A stretch of 64,000 bases of DNA from Clostridium sp. CAG:411 (GTDB taxonomy: Bacteria > Bacillota > Clostridia > Lachnospirales > Lachnospiraceae), in NCBI GenBank assembly GCA_000437275.1, contig FR899730.1:31394-95393 (forward strand), written 5' to 3'. The translations under genes were made by a program, and so were the position numbers. Under the pieces are notes generated by a model. That model was not told where the DNA came from. It saw only the letters and a program-made list of their open reading frames with translations, and searched no databases. Of the stretch, positions 17,333-24,560 are shown one piece after another. Within the stretch, counting starts at the first letter, position 1. Every line of letters begins with the position of its first letter.

Positions 17333-18232
17333 ATGAAATATTATAAAATTTTTGGCTATGTAGTGAAAAGTGCGTTTGAGATACAGGAAGCAGTAGAAGT
17401 TAAGGAACAGGACTGGGATGTACTTGTCGAGTTGGGGCTTCCTCCTACAGAAGTAAAAGATGCACTCCAAAAAGGGGAGACTTGCAGAGTAGACCGTAAA
17501 ATAGCTTGGTTTTACATGCGAGAGATAGGTATGTATTATATTGAACAGGGAAGGCATATTATAATATGGAAAGAAAGTGAACAGATGACAACACTGGTTC
17601 GAAACTATCATTTATTAGGTTCTGCATTTTCTTTACTTATGTTTCAAAGAGAAGTGATCCCTATGCATAGTGGAACCGTGGAGATTGCTGGAAAGGCGGT
17701 TGTGTTGCTCGGTGGTTCGGGAGCAGGAAAGTCAACCACAAGTATGCTCTTAAGGCAGCAGGGAGGAAAGTTTGTTTCCGATGATATTACACCATTGAAA
17801 TTGAAAGAGGGAAAGGTGATGGTATCTCCTGCGTTTCCTGTACAAAGATTATGTAGAGATGCTGCACTTCGTCAGGGGATTGATTTGGAAGAACTGACCT
17901 ATATCAATCCAGAGAAGGATAAATATGCCATGTTTTTGAAGGAAGGCTATTGTGTGAATGATATGCCATTGGGGATGATTGTAGAATTAACTTTGACCTA
18001 TGGAAAAGAGCTGCAATTTAGAGAAATAACAGGCATTGAGAAATTGAAACTGGTCTATCGAAACGTGTTTCAGGGCTTTATGCTTGATGTAATGGGAATT
18101 ACAGAAAAAATGCACAGGACCGTTTATGAGGTGGCACAGCAGATTCCTGTTTATCAGGTAATTCGCCCGGTAGAGGGATATTATTCTGATCAGGTTGTGG
18201 ACTGGATAACAACAATGTTACAAAATTGTTAG
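17333..18232 (+). CDS. HPr-kinase-like lasso-peptide kinase
   Basis: P-loop kinase related to the C-terminal domain of HPr kinase, 299 residues from ATG 17333 (GGGGGA six bases before; an upstream in-frame ATG at 17327 is also possible). Walker A GGSGAGKST at about 127-135 follows the typical HSGTVEI strand, and SDDITPL provides the metal/catalytic acidic pair. Relatives encoded in paeninodin and pseudomycoidin clusters phosphorylate a Ser at the precursor C-terminus. Here it lies between cyclase and precursor, yet the precursor ends in Lys, so the acceptor would have to be an internal Ser/Thr. Family and context are strong; substrate site is open. Confidence 0.85.
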   Translation: MKYYKIFGYVVKSAFEIQEAVEVKEQDWDVLVELGLPPTEVKDALQKGETCRVDRKIAWFYMREIGMYYIEQGRHIIIWKESEQMTTLVRNYHLLGSAFSLLMFQREVIPMHSGTVEIAGKAVVLLGGSGAGKSTTSMLLRQQGGKFVSDDITPLKLKEGKVMVSPAFPVQRLCRDAALRQGIDLEELTYINPEKDKYAMFLKEGYCVNDMPLGMIVELTLTYGKELQFREITGIEKLKLVYRNVFQGFMLDVMGITEKMHRTVYEVAQQIPVYQVIRPVEGYYSDQVVDWITTMLQNC

Positions 18233-18300
18233 AAAGGTTTACAAAGGAATGAAAGAGTGCTACCCTATAGAAGAAGAAAAGATGAATAGGAGGAATTGAA

Positions 18301-18480
18301 ATGAAGAAGTGGAATAATCCTGAAGTGGTTTCATTGGATATGAGCTGTACAGCACAGGGAAAACATATTTGTGAAAAGTTTGATGAGATTAGAGTGGATC
18401 AGAATGGTAATTATTGGGCAGGTTTCTGCAGTGGTGAAGACTCTAAGCCTACTCCATCTGGAGAAGTTATTGTTAAATAA
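18301..18480 (+). CDS. Lasso-peptide precursor (A peptide), 59 residues
   Basis: Short gene with AGGAGG seven bases before the ATG. The leader part KKWNNPEVVSLDMSCT follows the recognition pattern of Firmicute lasso precursors (W..P....LD....T). The core must begin just after Thr17. Possible registers are Gln19 with Glu25 as ring acid (seven-membered ring; Thr at -2 as is usual), Gly20 with Asp28 (nine-membered ring; Thr at -3), or Ala18 with Glu25 (eight). The remainder is rich in Gly, Asn, Trp and acidic residues, contains Cys24 and Cys43, and ends SGEVIVK. A core of 40-42 residues is about twice the usual lasso length, so the tail may be trimmed or act as a follower. It sits between kinase and B1/B2 genes and is followed by a terminator. 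Confidence 0.8.
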   Translation: MKKWNNPEVVSLDMSCTAQGKHICEKFDEIRVDQNGNYWAGFCSGEDSKPTPSGEVIVK

Positions 18481-18505
18481 TTGCAAATAACATAGGACTG
18501 ATACA

Positions 18506-18540
18506 AAAGGCCGCAGCATATAATGTTGTGGTCTTTCTTT
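18506..18540 (+). terminator. Terminator or attenuator after the precursor gene
   Basis: AAAGGCCGCAGCAT and ATGTTGTGGTCTTT form a 14-base stem with G-U pairs across a 3-base loop, then CTTT. It lies 26 bases after the precursor stop and would give more precursor mRNA than downstream mRNA. The T-run is interrupted, so termination may be partial. Confidence 0.7.
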
Positions 18541-18646
18541 GTACGATGAATGTGGAGAAAAGATGTGATTGGGCTATTAAAAATATTATTTTGAGTGAAA
18601 AAGTTTTAATGGTTTAATTGTTTTTTGGAGAATCTTTACATTTTTC

Positions 18647-18674
18647 TTGCAATTATCCCAAAAAAAAGTATAAT
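18647..18674 (+). promoter_or_regulatory. Internal promoter before the B1/B2 genes
   Basis: TTGCAA (18647-18652), 16-base spacer, TATAAT (18669-18674), about 88 bases before the B1 ATG. With the terminator at 18506-18540 it makes B1-B2 a separate transcription unit. Confidence 0.65.
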
Positions 18675-18762
18675 AAAGAATAGGAGAGAAACGTAAAAGA
18701 AACAGAATGATATTCGGGATAAAAAGAGTGAGTTGAAATGATTTTGAAAGGAAGATGATGGA

Positions 18763-19041
18763 ATGATTAAGAGAGAGGGAAGGGTCAAGATTAAAAATAT
18801 GCCAAACGTAACAGAGTTGGCAGGGGAAAAGGTTATGGTAGACTTTACGCATGGAAAGTATTTCATGCTCAAAGGTGTTGGAAATGATATATGGGAAATG
18901 CTTGAGGATGAGATAGAGGTAGATTCCATAATCGAAAGATTATTGCAAGAATATGAAGTAGAGGAAGAACAATGTGTAGGTTCTACAATTAAATTTTTAG
19001 AACAATTAGAAGAACTGGAATTTATAGAGGGAATTGTATGA
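18763..19041 (+). CDS. PqqD-like leader-recognition protein (lasso B1)
   Basis: PqqD-fold RiPP recognition element, 92 residues, which binds the precursor leader and presents it to the B2 protease and cyclase. Typical pieces are TELAGEKVMVDFTHGKYFML (beta strands), GVGNDIWEML and a helical C-terminal half ending in FLEQLEELEFIEG. Start ATG 18763 is preceded by GGAAGATGGA. The stop codon overlaps the B2 start by four bases, so the two parts of the split leader peptidase are translationally coupled. Function in the lasso pathway is well supported by fold and neighbours. Confidence 0.88.
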   Translation: MIKREGRVKIKNMPNVTELAGEKVMVDFTHGKYFMLKGVGNDIWEMLEDEIEVDSIIERLLQEYEVEEEQCVGSTIKFLEQLEELEFIEGIV

Positions 19042-19466
19042 ATCTAGTCAAATACATAAAATACAATAAAAATCGTAAGATTACGTTGGAAGCTTGGATT
19101 TTTTGTATGTGGTATCGATTTGTGATATTTCATATTCCAATGAAATTTTTGGAAAAACACTTAGGGGTTCGAGATGGGGAAAGTCCTATGGAAGTGCAAA
19201 GATGTGATTATTATTGGGCAACGAGAGTTTCCTATGAGGTGAACCGAATTGCAGATAAAACACCATGGGACAGTAAGTGCTTTGTAAGAGCATTGGCAGC
19301 TAGAAGAATACTAAAACGTAGAAATGTAAAGACTACATTATACTTAGGTGTAGGAATGGAAGATGGAAAGCAGATGATTGCACATGCGTGGCTTCGATGT
19401 GGTTCTTTTTATGTAACCGGTGGAACTGGTGAAGAGTTTGCCATGGTCGCAAAGTTTAGAAATTGA
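19038..19466 (+). CDS. Lasso leader peptidase (transglutaminase-like B2)
   Basis: Cysteine protease of the transglutaminase-like fold, 142 residues. It removes the leader from the precursor so that the cyclase can use the freed amine. Catalytic Cys81 lies in WDSKCFVRALA and His116 in IAHAWLRCG, matching the family pattern C...(~35)...HAW; the third residue would be in the VTGGTGEEF stretch. The hydrophobic, basic N-terminus (residues 15-40) resembles that of other B2 proteins. It overlaps B1 by four bases (ATGA). No inserted domain is seen. Confident by motif and context. Confidence 0.88.
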   Translation: MNLVKYIKYNKNRKITLEAWIFCMWYRFVIFHIPMKFLEKHLGVRDGESPMEVQRCDYYWATRVSYEVNRIADKTPWDSKCFVRALAARRILKRRNVKTTLYLGVGMEDGKQMIAHAWLRCGSFYVTGGTGEEFAMVAKFRN

Positions 19467-19604
19467 TTTTGCACCATGGCATTTTTGGTATTATGATAAA
19501 ATGACAAATAAACAGATTAAGATGCAGGGAGAAAAATGGGTTCCTTGATAAGCGGACGGTTCTGTTATTGAGAATATATTCATGAGTGAAAGGACAGAGG
19601 ATTT

Positions 19605-20543
19605 ATGAATTTATATATACGGAGGAAAAAAGAAAGAAAAGTAAGTATGCTTGTGATTTTGTTGTTTTTTATAAGTATATTTAGTGGATGCATTTGGGGA
19701 AAGTTCCCTAAAACTGTATATGCAGCAGGTAATCGTATTGTTATTGATTCTTACAATATTGAAAAAGGAGATTTTACTCTGGGTTCTACAGCGACCATTG
19801 CTTTTAAATTAAAAAATATAGGTGGTTCTGTTAATATGAAAAATATTTATATTCAAATGAGTTCTAATAGTGGAATTACACCTGTATATGGAGAAAGCAA
19901 TCAAAAATATGTAGATATGCTGGATGCAGGCAGAACTGTGGAAGTGGTGTTTAAGGTAGATGTGCCTACTACTATTGAGACAGAAAAGGCAGAAGTAATG
20001 TTAAAAATAGAATATGAAAATGCAAAAGGTGAGGACAAATCTAATCAGGCTACGGTATATATACCAATCAAAAATACAGGTGAATTGGAAATAAACAATG
20101 TATCCGTTGCGGACAGTGCAAAAGTAGGAGCAAAAACATTAATCAGTGTAAGTTATGCAAATGGCAGCGATATAACCTTGAGAGATGCGGTAATAAAGAT
20201 AGAAGGAAACATAGAGGATGAGGGAACTTCTGTGGAACTTGGAAATATAGAAACAGGTATTTCTAAATATAAAGATATGTACGTTACTTTTACAAAAACA
20301 GGGGAACAACCGGTAGAGTTAACCATATCTTATAAAGATGCTGAAGGAAAGACCATTACCAAAGAAGTATGCAATGAGACGGTAAACGTAATGGCAGCAG
20401 ATCAGGTAATAGAAGATACGGATGATAATACACAGGTACAAACAAACGACAAATTGAAAAAAAATATTTTAAAAATCCTTGTTTTATTCGCTATTGTTGG
20501 AGTGTGTGTTGGTATTTTTAGAGATTGGAAGAAAAGAGAATAA
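19605..20543 (+). CDS. Membrane-anchored surface protein with two CARDB-like domains
   Basis: 312 residues. N-terminal signal peptide (basic RRKKERK, hydrophobic to ~32, likely cut after VYAA), then two beta-rich modules of about 110 residues: one starting IDSYNIEKGDFTLGSTATI with LKNIGG, one starting LEINNVSVADSAKVG. Both have the look of CARDB/NPCBM-associated adhesion modules found in archaeal and Gram-positive surface proteins. A C-terminal membrane helix (ILKILVLFAIVGVCVGIF) and KKRE tail anchor it. It lies 138 bases after B2 and 69 bases before the CpsC-like gene. Such proteins often sit next to exporters and may shape or receive a secreted product; no specific function is known here. 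Confidence 0.65.
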   Translation: MNLYIRRKKERKVSMLVILLFFISIFSGCIWGKFPKTVYAAGNRIVIDSYNIEKGDFTLGSTATIAFKLKNIGGSVNMKNIYIQMSSNSGITPVYGESNQKYVDMLDAGRTVEVVFKVDVPTTIETEKAEVMLKIEYENAKGEDKSNQATVYIPIKNTGELEINNVSVADSAKVGAKTLISVSYANGSDITLRDAVIKIEGNIEDEGTSVELGNIETGISKYKDMYVTFTKTGEQPVELTISYKDAEGKTITKEVCNETVNVMAADQVIEDTDDNTQVQTNDKLKKNILKILVLFAIVGVCVGIFRDWKKRE

Positions 20544-20612
20544 TTGGTATACGATAGTTTAAAATACACCCAGAGAAGGAATACCAAGGTGGATAAAGGA
20601 GGAATGCCATTT

Positions 20613-21278
20613 ATGGAAATGAAGATAAATATAAAGCGTTGTTTTTATGAATTGTGGAAAAAAAAGAAGCTGATTGCATTAATTGTTCTTTTAAGCTTTT
20701 TAGTAGGCATATACATGATGTTAGACGTGGAGGAAGTAGGAAATTATTCAGCAACCGCATCCATTTATAGTATGCTTAATTATGGAACGGATGAGGGAAC
20801 TTCTAGTAGTCAGAAGACTGGGCTTGATGAGTTTTCGGAAGTAGTAGGAAGTTCTAATGTTGCCAAAAGAGCTGTGGCGATGTTAGATATTGAGTGGATT
20901 ACAGAGGCGAATATACAGTCGATGTACAATATATCCACCAGTGGAAACTTTTTATATGTATCTACCTATTCAAATGATAAGAATATTGCAGTAAGTGTGG
21001 CAAATGCAGTGGCAGAAGCTTTTGTGGTAGAGTATAAAAACTTAACAGGATTAGAAAATGTGCAGGTGTTTGAAAAGGCAGACCATGCCACTTATTATAG
21101 TGGAGATGCTACAAATCGAAAATTGACATTGATTATTTATACTGGGGTAGGCTTCTTTTTGATTTGTGTGTTAGTGGTGCTTCGCACGATATTTTCAGCT
21201 AAGGTACAAGATTATGGAGAATGTACGTTAGATGGAACGATAGAACTTCTGGGTGTGATACCGGAACAGGAAGAGTAA
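20613..21278 (+). CDS. Polysaccharide chain-length regulator (Wzz/CpsC-like)
   Basis: 221-residue membrane protein with a helix near each end (LIALIVLLSFLVGIYMML at ~18-35 and TLIIYTGVGFFLICVLVVL near ~175-193) and an extracytoplasmic part between. This is the topology of Wzz/CpsC/YwqC proteins, which set exopolysaccharide chain length and activate a CpsD-type tyrosine kinase. The start at 20613 is chosen because AAAGGAGG lies ten bases upstream; earlier in-frame starts place it inside the gene. The conserved proline-rich patch before the second helix is weak. Next gene is the CpsD-like ATPase, 12 bases after the stop, supporting a pair. Confidence 0.75.
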   Translation: MEMKINIKRCFYELWKKKKLIALIVLLSFLVGIYMMLDVEEVGNYSATASIYSMLNYGTDEGTSSSQKTGLDEFSEVVGSSNVAKRAVAMLDIEWITEANIQSMYNISTSGNFLYVSTYSNDKNIAVSVANAVAEAFVVEYKNLTGLENVQVFEKADHATYYSGDATNRKLTLIIYTGVGFFLICVLVVLRTIFSAKVQDYGECTLDGTIELLGVIPEQEE

Positions 21279-21290
21279 GGAGGATTTAAA

Positions 21291-22154
21291 ATGAGTAATA
21301 AAACACTTCTGACGGTTTCTCTACCAGAGAATAGGCAGGTGGCAGATGAATATGACAAAATTGTAGTAAAAATGTATTTGCAACACCAGCATAATATGCA
21401 GAAATGCAAAGAGAGACAGCAGGATAATGATGTTATTTGTGAGCAGAACTGTTCTACATTTTTAATTTGTGGAACAGACCCTTCTGTTGGAACGAGCAGT
21501 GTAGCGTTACATTTGGCAGTAGGTTTGGCAAAATCAGGAAAACATGTGCTTCTTTTAGACATAGATATGAGAAGCAACAGACAAAAGAAGCTTGTGGGAA
21601 AAGATTGCGAACATACATTGGCAAATTACCTGATGGACGAATGTGCATTAGACGAGGCTATCGTTGAAACAACAATAGAGCATATGGATTTTATATCTGG
21701 GGGGATTGCGGTAGATCCAGTGCAGCTTTTGTGTTCCGCAAGAATGAAAGGTTTTTTTGAAATTATTAAAAAGGAATATGATATGATATTGATGGATGTT
21801 CCTTCCATGGGGGCTTCGGCAGATGCAACTGCAGTTATGAATTATTCAGATCAAATTATTCTGGTGGCTGCACCCTATAAGACATACAAAAAGCAGTTGA
21901 TAGAAAGCTATGAGACGTTTCAAAAATATGGGGGAAATTTGCTTGGCGTTGTTGTCAATTGTGTGGACCGTTACGGTTATAAAGATTATATGAGAAATGC
22001 AGGTTACTATACAGAACACCAAAAGGAAACTTTGTTGGGAAAAATAAAGAGGAAGCTTGAAAAAAAGCAGCAACAAGAGAAGCCAAAGGAAAAAAAGACG
22101 GAAGAAAGAAAAGTAGAGAAGAAAAAAGAAAATAAAAAGGGTCAGAAAAAATAG
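21291..22154 (+). CDS. CpsD/MinD-like ATPase, possible inactive tyrosine kinase
   Basis: Bacterial tyrosine-kinase fold, 287 residues. In this family the P-loop lysine binds ATP, and a tyrosine-rich tail is autophosphorylated under control of the CpsC partner. Here the Walker A position (residues 61-70) reads GTDPSVGTSS: the invariant Lys is replaced by Thr68. The Walker A' motif LLLDIDMRS (about 87-95) and Walker B MILMDVPS remain. The tail has only scattered tyrosines (YGYKDYMRNAGYY, about 222-234) followed by ~40 residues that are nearly all Lys, Glu and Gln. So the protein may be a pseudokinase or scaffold. It follows the CpsC-like gene and precedes the nucleotidyltransferase. Confidence 0.75.
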   Translation: MSNKTLLTVSLPENRQVADEYDKIVVKMYLQHQHNMQKCKERQQDNDVICEQNCSTFLICGTDPSVGTSSVALHLAVGLAKSGKHVLLLDIDMRSNRQKKLVGKDCEHTLANYLMDECALDEAIVETTIEHMDFISGGIAVDPVQLLCSARMKGFFEIIKKEYDMILMDVPSMGASADATAVMNYSDQIILVAAPYKTYKKQLIESYETFQKYGGNLLGVVVNCVDRYGYKDYMRNAGYYTEHQKETLLGKIKRKLEKKQQQEKPKEKKTEERKVEKKKENKKGQKK

Positions 22155-22180
22155 AGTCAAGCATAGGGGTGAGAAAATTT

Positions 22181-23431
22181 ATGAATGCAGATGTGAAATA
22201 TTTGCTTTGTTTATTAAAGAGCGTTTTGTATAATGAGACGCCACCAGTTCCTACCGAAGAAAATGATTGGGATAATATTTTTGTAGCGGCAGGAGCTGGT
22301 GAGATTCTTACTTTATTATATAAAAAGATAGAAGAATTGCCGTTGGATAAACAACCAGATGCAGAAAAGATGATTTGGTTGAAAAATTTTAGCATGCAGA
22401 CGGGAATGAAAAAATTACAATGCTATGATTTATTAGCACAATTATTACAAGAAGCAGAAAAAAGAGACATAAAAGTGATTGTTTTTAAAGGTCCGATTTT
22501 AGCAACACTTTATCCAGAGCCGTTGCTTCGTAATTCTTGCGATTTGGACATTTATGTGGAACCAAAAGATGTAGCGGCTATGGAAAAGTTATTAGTTTCA
22601 CTAGGCTATGAAAAGAATATCAAACATTCCAAAGAATGTGTGCCTGTATATGTTTATAGCAATATCCTTATGCTTGAGGTACATTGCAGATTATATGAAG
22701 ATTATACAGGAAAACGAATTGATCTGTTAGAAGCCATGGACTTGACGAGAGAGGACACCAGGATGCAGGTGAATGCCTGCGGGCTTGATGTTGTTACGTT
22801 AGGGTATGAGCAACAGCTCGTGTTTTTGATATTTCATTTAGCGAAGCATATTTCGTATAATGGTTGTACCCTAAAGACAATTGCAGATATTGTATTATAT
22901 ATCAATACATATATAAAGGATATTGATAAAGTCGCTTTTTGGAACAAAATGAAGCAGTTAAAATATGAGACATTTTGTAGAACGTTGTTTAGCATAGGCT
23001 GTTATTATTTCGGTATGACGAAAGAGATTTTTGTGGACAATTCGTACAGTGAAAATATTGCAGTATCTATGATGCAGCAATTGTATTACACGGGAATATT
23101 AAAGTCAAATTTAGAAAAAAAGAAAGATGACCGAAGGGCGGCATCAATCGCATTTCAATCGGTGTATGGAAAGGAAGATAAGAAGGTCAGCAAGGGACGT
23201 ATTTGGTTAAAAACCTTGTTTCCAAGCAGTAAAGATTTATCGTTTCGATATATGTATGCCAGAAAACATCCTGCATTAGTGTGGGTTGCATGGATTCATC
23301 GTGCGTGTAACCAACTGACGATTCGTTTTGGAAATCAGGATGTGGAACAGCTTAATATGGCTGTAGATGTAAAACTTGCCAACCAAAAATTATCTTTATT
23401 AAAGGATTTAGATTTAGCACGAAAAGATTAG
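22181..23431 (+). CDS. Nucleotidyltransferase-family protein (NTP_transf_5 type)
   Basis: 416-residue protein of the uncharacterised nucleotidyltransferase family often encoded beside lasso peptides and exopolysaccharides. The core motif is FKGPILATLYPEP followed by RNSCDLDIYV, with the metal-binding pair Asp121 and Asp123; LEVHCRLYED provides a further acidic strand and LIFHLAKH a helical motif. In the pseudomycoidin cluster a related gene modifies the phosphate placed on the lasso peptide by the HprK-like kinase; that precedent plus the kinase in this cluster suggests a similar job. Start ATG 22181 has AGGGGTGAG before it; GTG at 22169 is an alternative. It could equally serve the glycan genes that follow. 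Confidence 0.72.
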   Translation: MNADVKYLLCLLKSVLYNETPPVPTEENDWDNIFVAAGAGEILTLLYKKIEELPLDKQPDAEKMIWLKNFSMQTGMKKLQCYDLLAQLLQEAEKRDIKVIVFKGPILATLYPEPLLRNSCDLDIYVEPKDVAAMEKLLVSLGYEKNIKHSKECVPVYVYSNILMLEVHCRLYEDYTGKRIDLLEAMDLTREDTRMQVNACGLDVVTLGYEQQLVFLIFHLAKHISYNGCTLKTIADIVLYINTYIKDIDKVAFWNKMKQLKYETFCRTLFSIGCYYFGMTKEIFVDNSYSENIAVSMMQQLYYTGILKSNLEKKKDDRRAASIAFQSVYGKEDKKVSKGRIWLKTLFPSSKDLSFRYMYARKHPALVWVAWIHRACNQLTIRFGNQDVEQLNMAVDVKLANQKLSLLKDLDLARKD

Positions 23432-23443
23432 TGGAGGACAATT

Positions 23444-24556
23444 ATGAAGATTGCTATGTTGGGACATAAGCGTATTCCATCCAGAGAAGGTGGAGTAGAA
23501 ATTGTTGTGGAAGAGTTGACAACAAGAATGGCTGCATTGGGACATCAGGTTGTAGCATACAATCGAAAAGGAAAGCATGTATCGGATAAAAGTTGCACTA
23601 CACTACAAAAAAAAGAATACAAAGGCGTAAAGATTGTACAGGTGCCTACTATAGATAAAAAGGGGTTGAATGCACTGATTTATTCTGTGTTGGCTAGTGT
23701 GCATGCTGTTTTTGGTAAGTATGATGTATTACATTATCATGCGGAAGGATCATGTGCAATGATCTGGTTACCAAAACTATTTGGTATTCATACAGTAGCA
23801 ACCATACATGGGTTGGATTGGCAACGGGCAAAGTGGGGAGGCTTTGCTACAAAATATTTGAAGTTTGGTGAAAAGATGGCTGCCAAAAAAGCAGATCAAT
23901 TGATTGTATTGTCAAAAAATATGCAAAGATATTTTATGGACACTTATGGAAGAGAGACCGTTTATATCCCAAATGGATTGACAATGCCAGAGAAAAAAGA
24001 GGTTTCTATTATTCGGGAACGCTTTAATTTGGAAAAAAATTCATATATTCTTTTTTTGGCAAGGATTGTACCAGAGAAAGGTGTACACTATTTAATTAAA
24101 GCGTTTAAAAAGTGTAATACAGATAAGAAACTGGTAATTGCAGGTGGTTCCAGTCATTCTGCCGAATATTATCAGAAGATTGCACAATTTGCAAAAACAG
24201 ATAGTCGCATTCTTATGACCGGATTTGTGCAGGGAGATGTATTGGAAGAATTATATAGCAATTGTAGCTTATATGTATTGCCTAGTGACGTGGAAGGAAT
24301 GCCAATTAGTCTTTTGGAAGCGATGGCTTATGGAAGGCGTTGCCTTGTAAGTGATATTCCTGAAAATATGGAATTAGCAGGCGAACATGCGGTTAGTTTT
24401 CAACAGGGAAATATAGAGGATTTACAGGAAAAATTACAGCAGTTAATAGAGCAGTCAGATACGGAACAAACGGAAAATACTACATATGTGGCAAATAACT
24501 TTAACTGGGATACTATCGTTGAAAAAACACTGAAATTATATGAAAAAGGATGTTAA
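23444..24556 (+). CDS. GT4-family glycosyltransferase (DUF1972-type N-terminus)
   Basis: Retaining, GT-B fold glycosyltransferase of 370 residues. The N-terminus MLGHKRIPSREGGVEIVVEE has the glycine-rich acceptor loop of this subgroup; THGLDWQR follows around residue 124, and the C-terminal nucleotide-sugar domain has FLARIVPEKGVHYLI and the EX7E region SDVEGMPISLLEAMAYG. It would extend a lipid-linked repeat unit in the cytoplasm; donor and acceptor are unknown. First transferase of the large glycan operon, 12 bases after the nucleotidyltransferase and overlapping the upstream region of the pyruvyltransferase gene. Confidence 0.88.
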   Translation: MKIAMLGHKRIPSREGGVEIVVEELTTRMAALGHQVVAYNRKGKHVSDKSCTTLQKKEYKGVKIVQVPTIDKKGLNALIYSVLASVHAVFGKYDVLHYHAEGSCAMIWLPKLFGIHTVATIHGLDWQRAKWGGFATKYLKFGEKMAAKKADQLIVLSKNMQRYFMDTYGRETVYIPNGLTMPEKKEVSIIRERFNLEKNSYILFLARIVPEKGVHYLIKAFKKCNTDKKLVIAGGSSHSAEYYQKIAQFAKTDSRILMTGFVQGDVLEELYSNCSLYVLPSDVEGMPISLLEAMAYGRRCLVSDIPENMELAGEHAVSFQQGNIEDLQEKLQQLIEQSDTEQTENTTYVANNFNWDTIVEKTLKLYEKGC

Positions 24557-24560
24557 TGGA

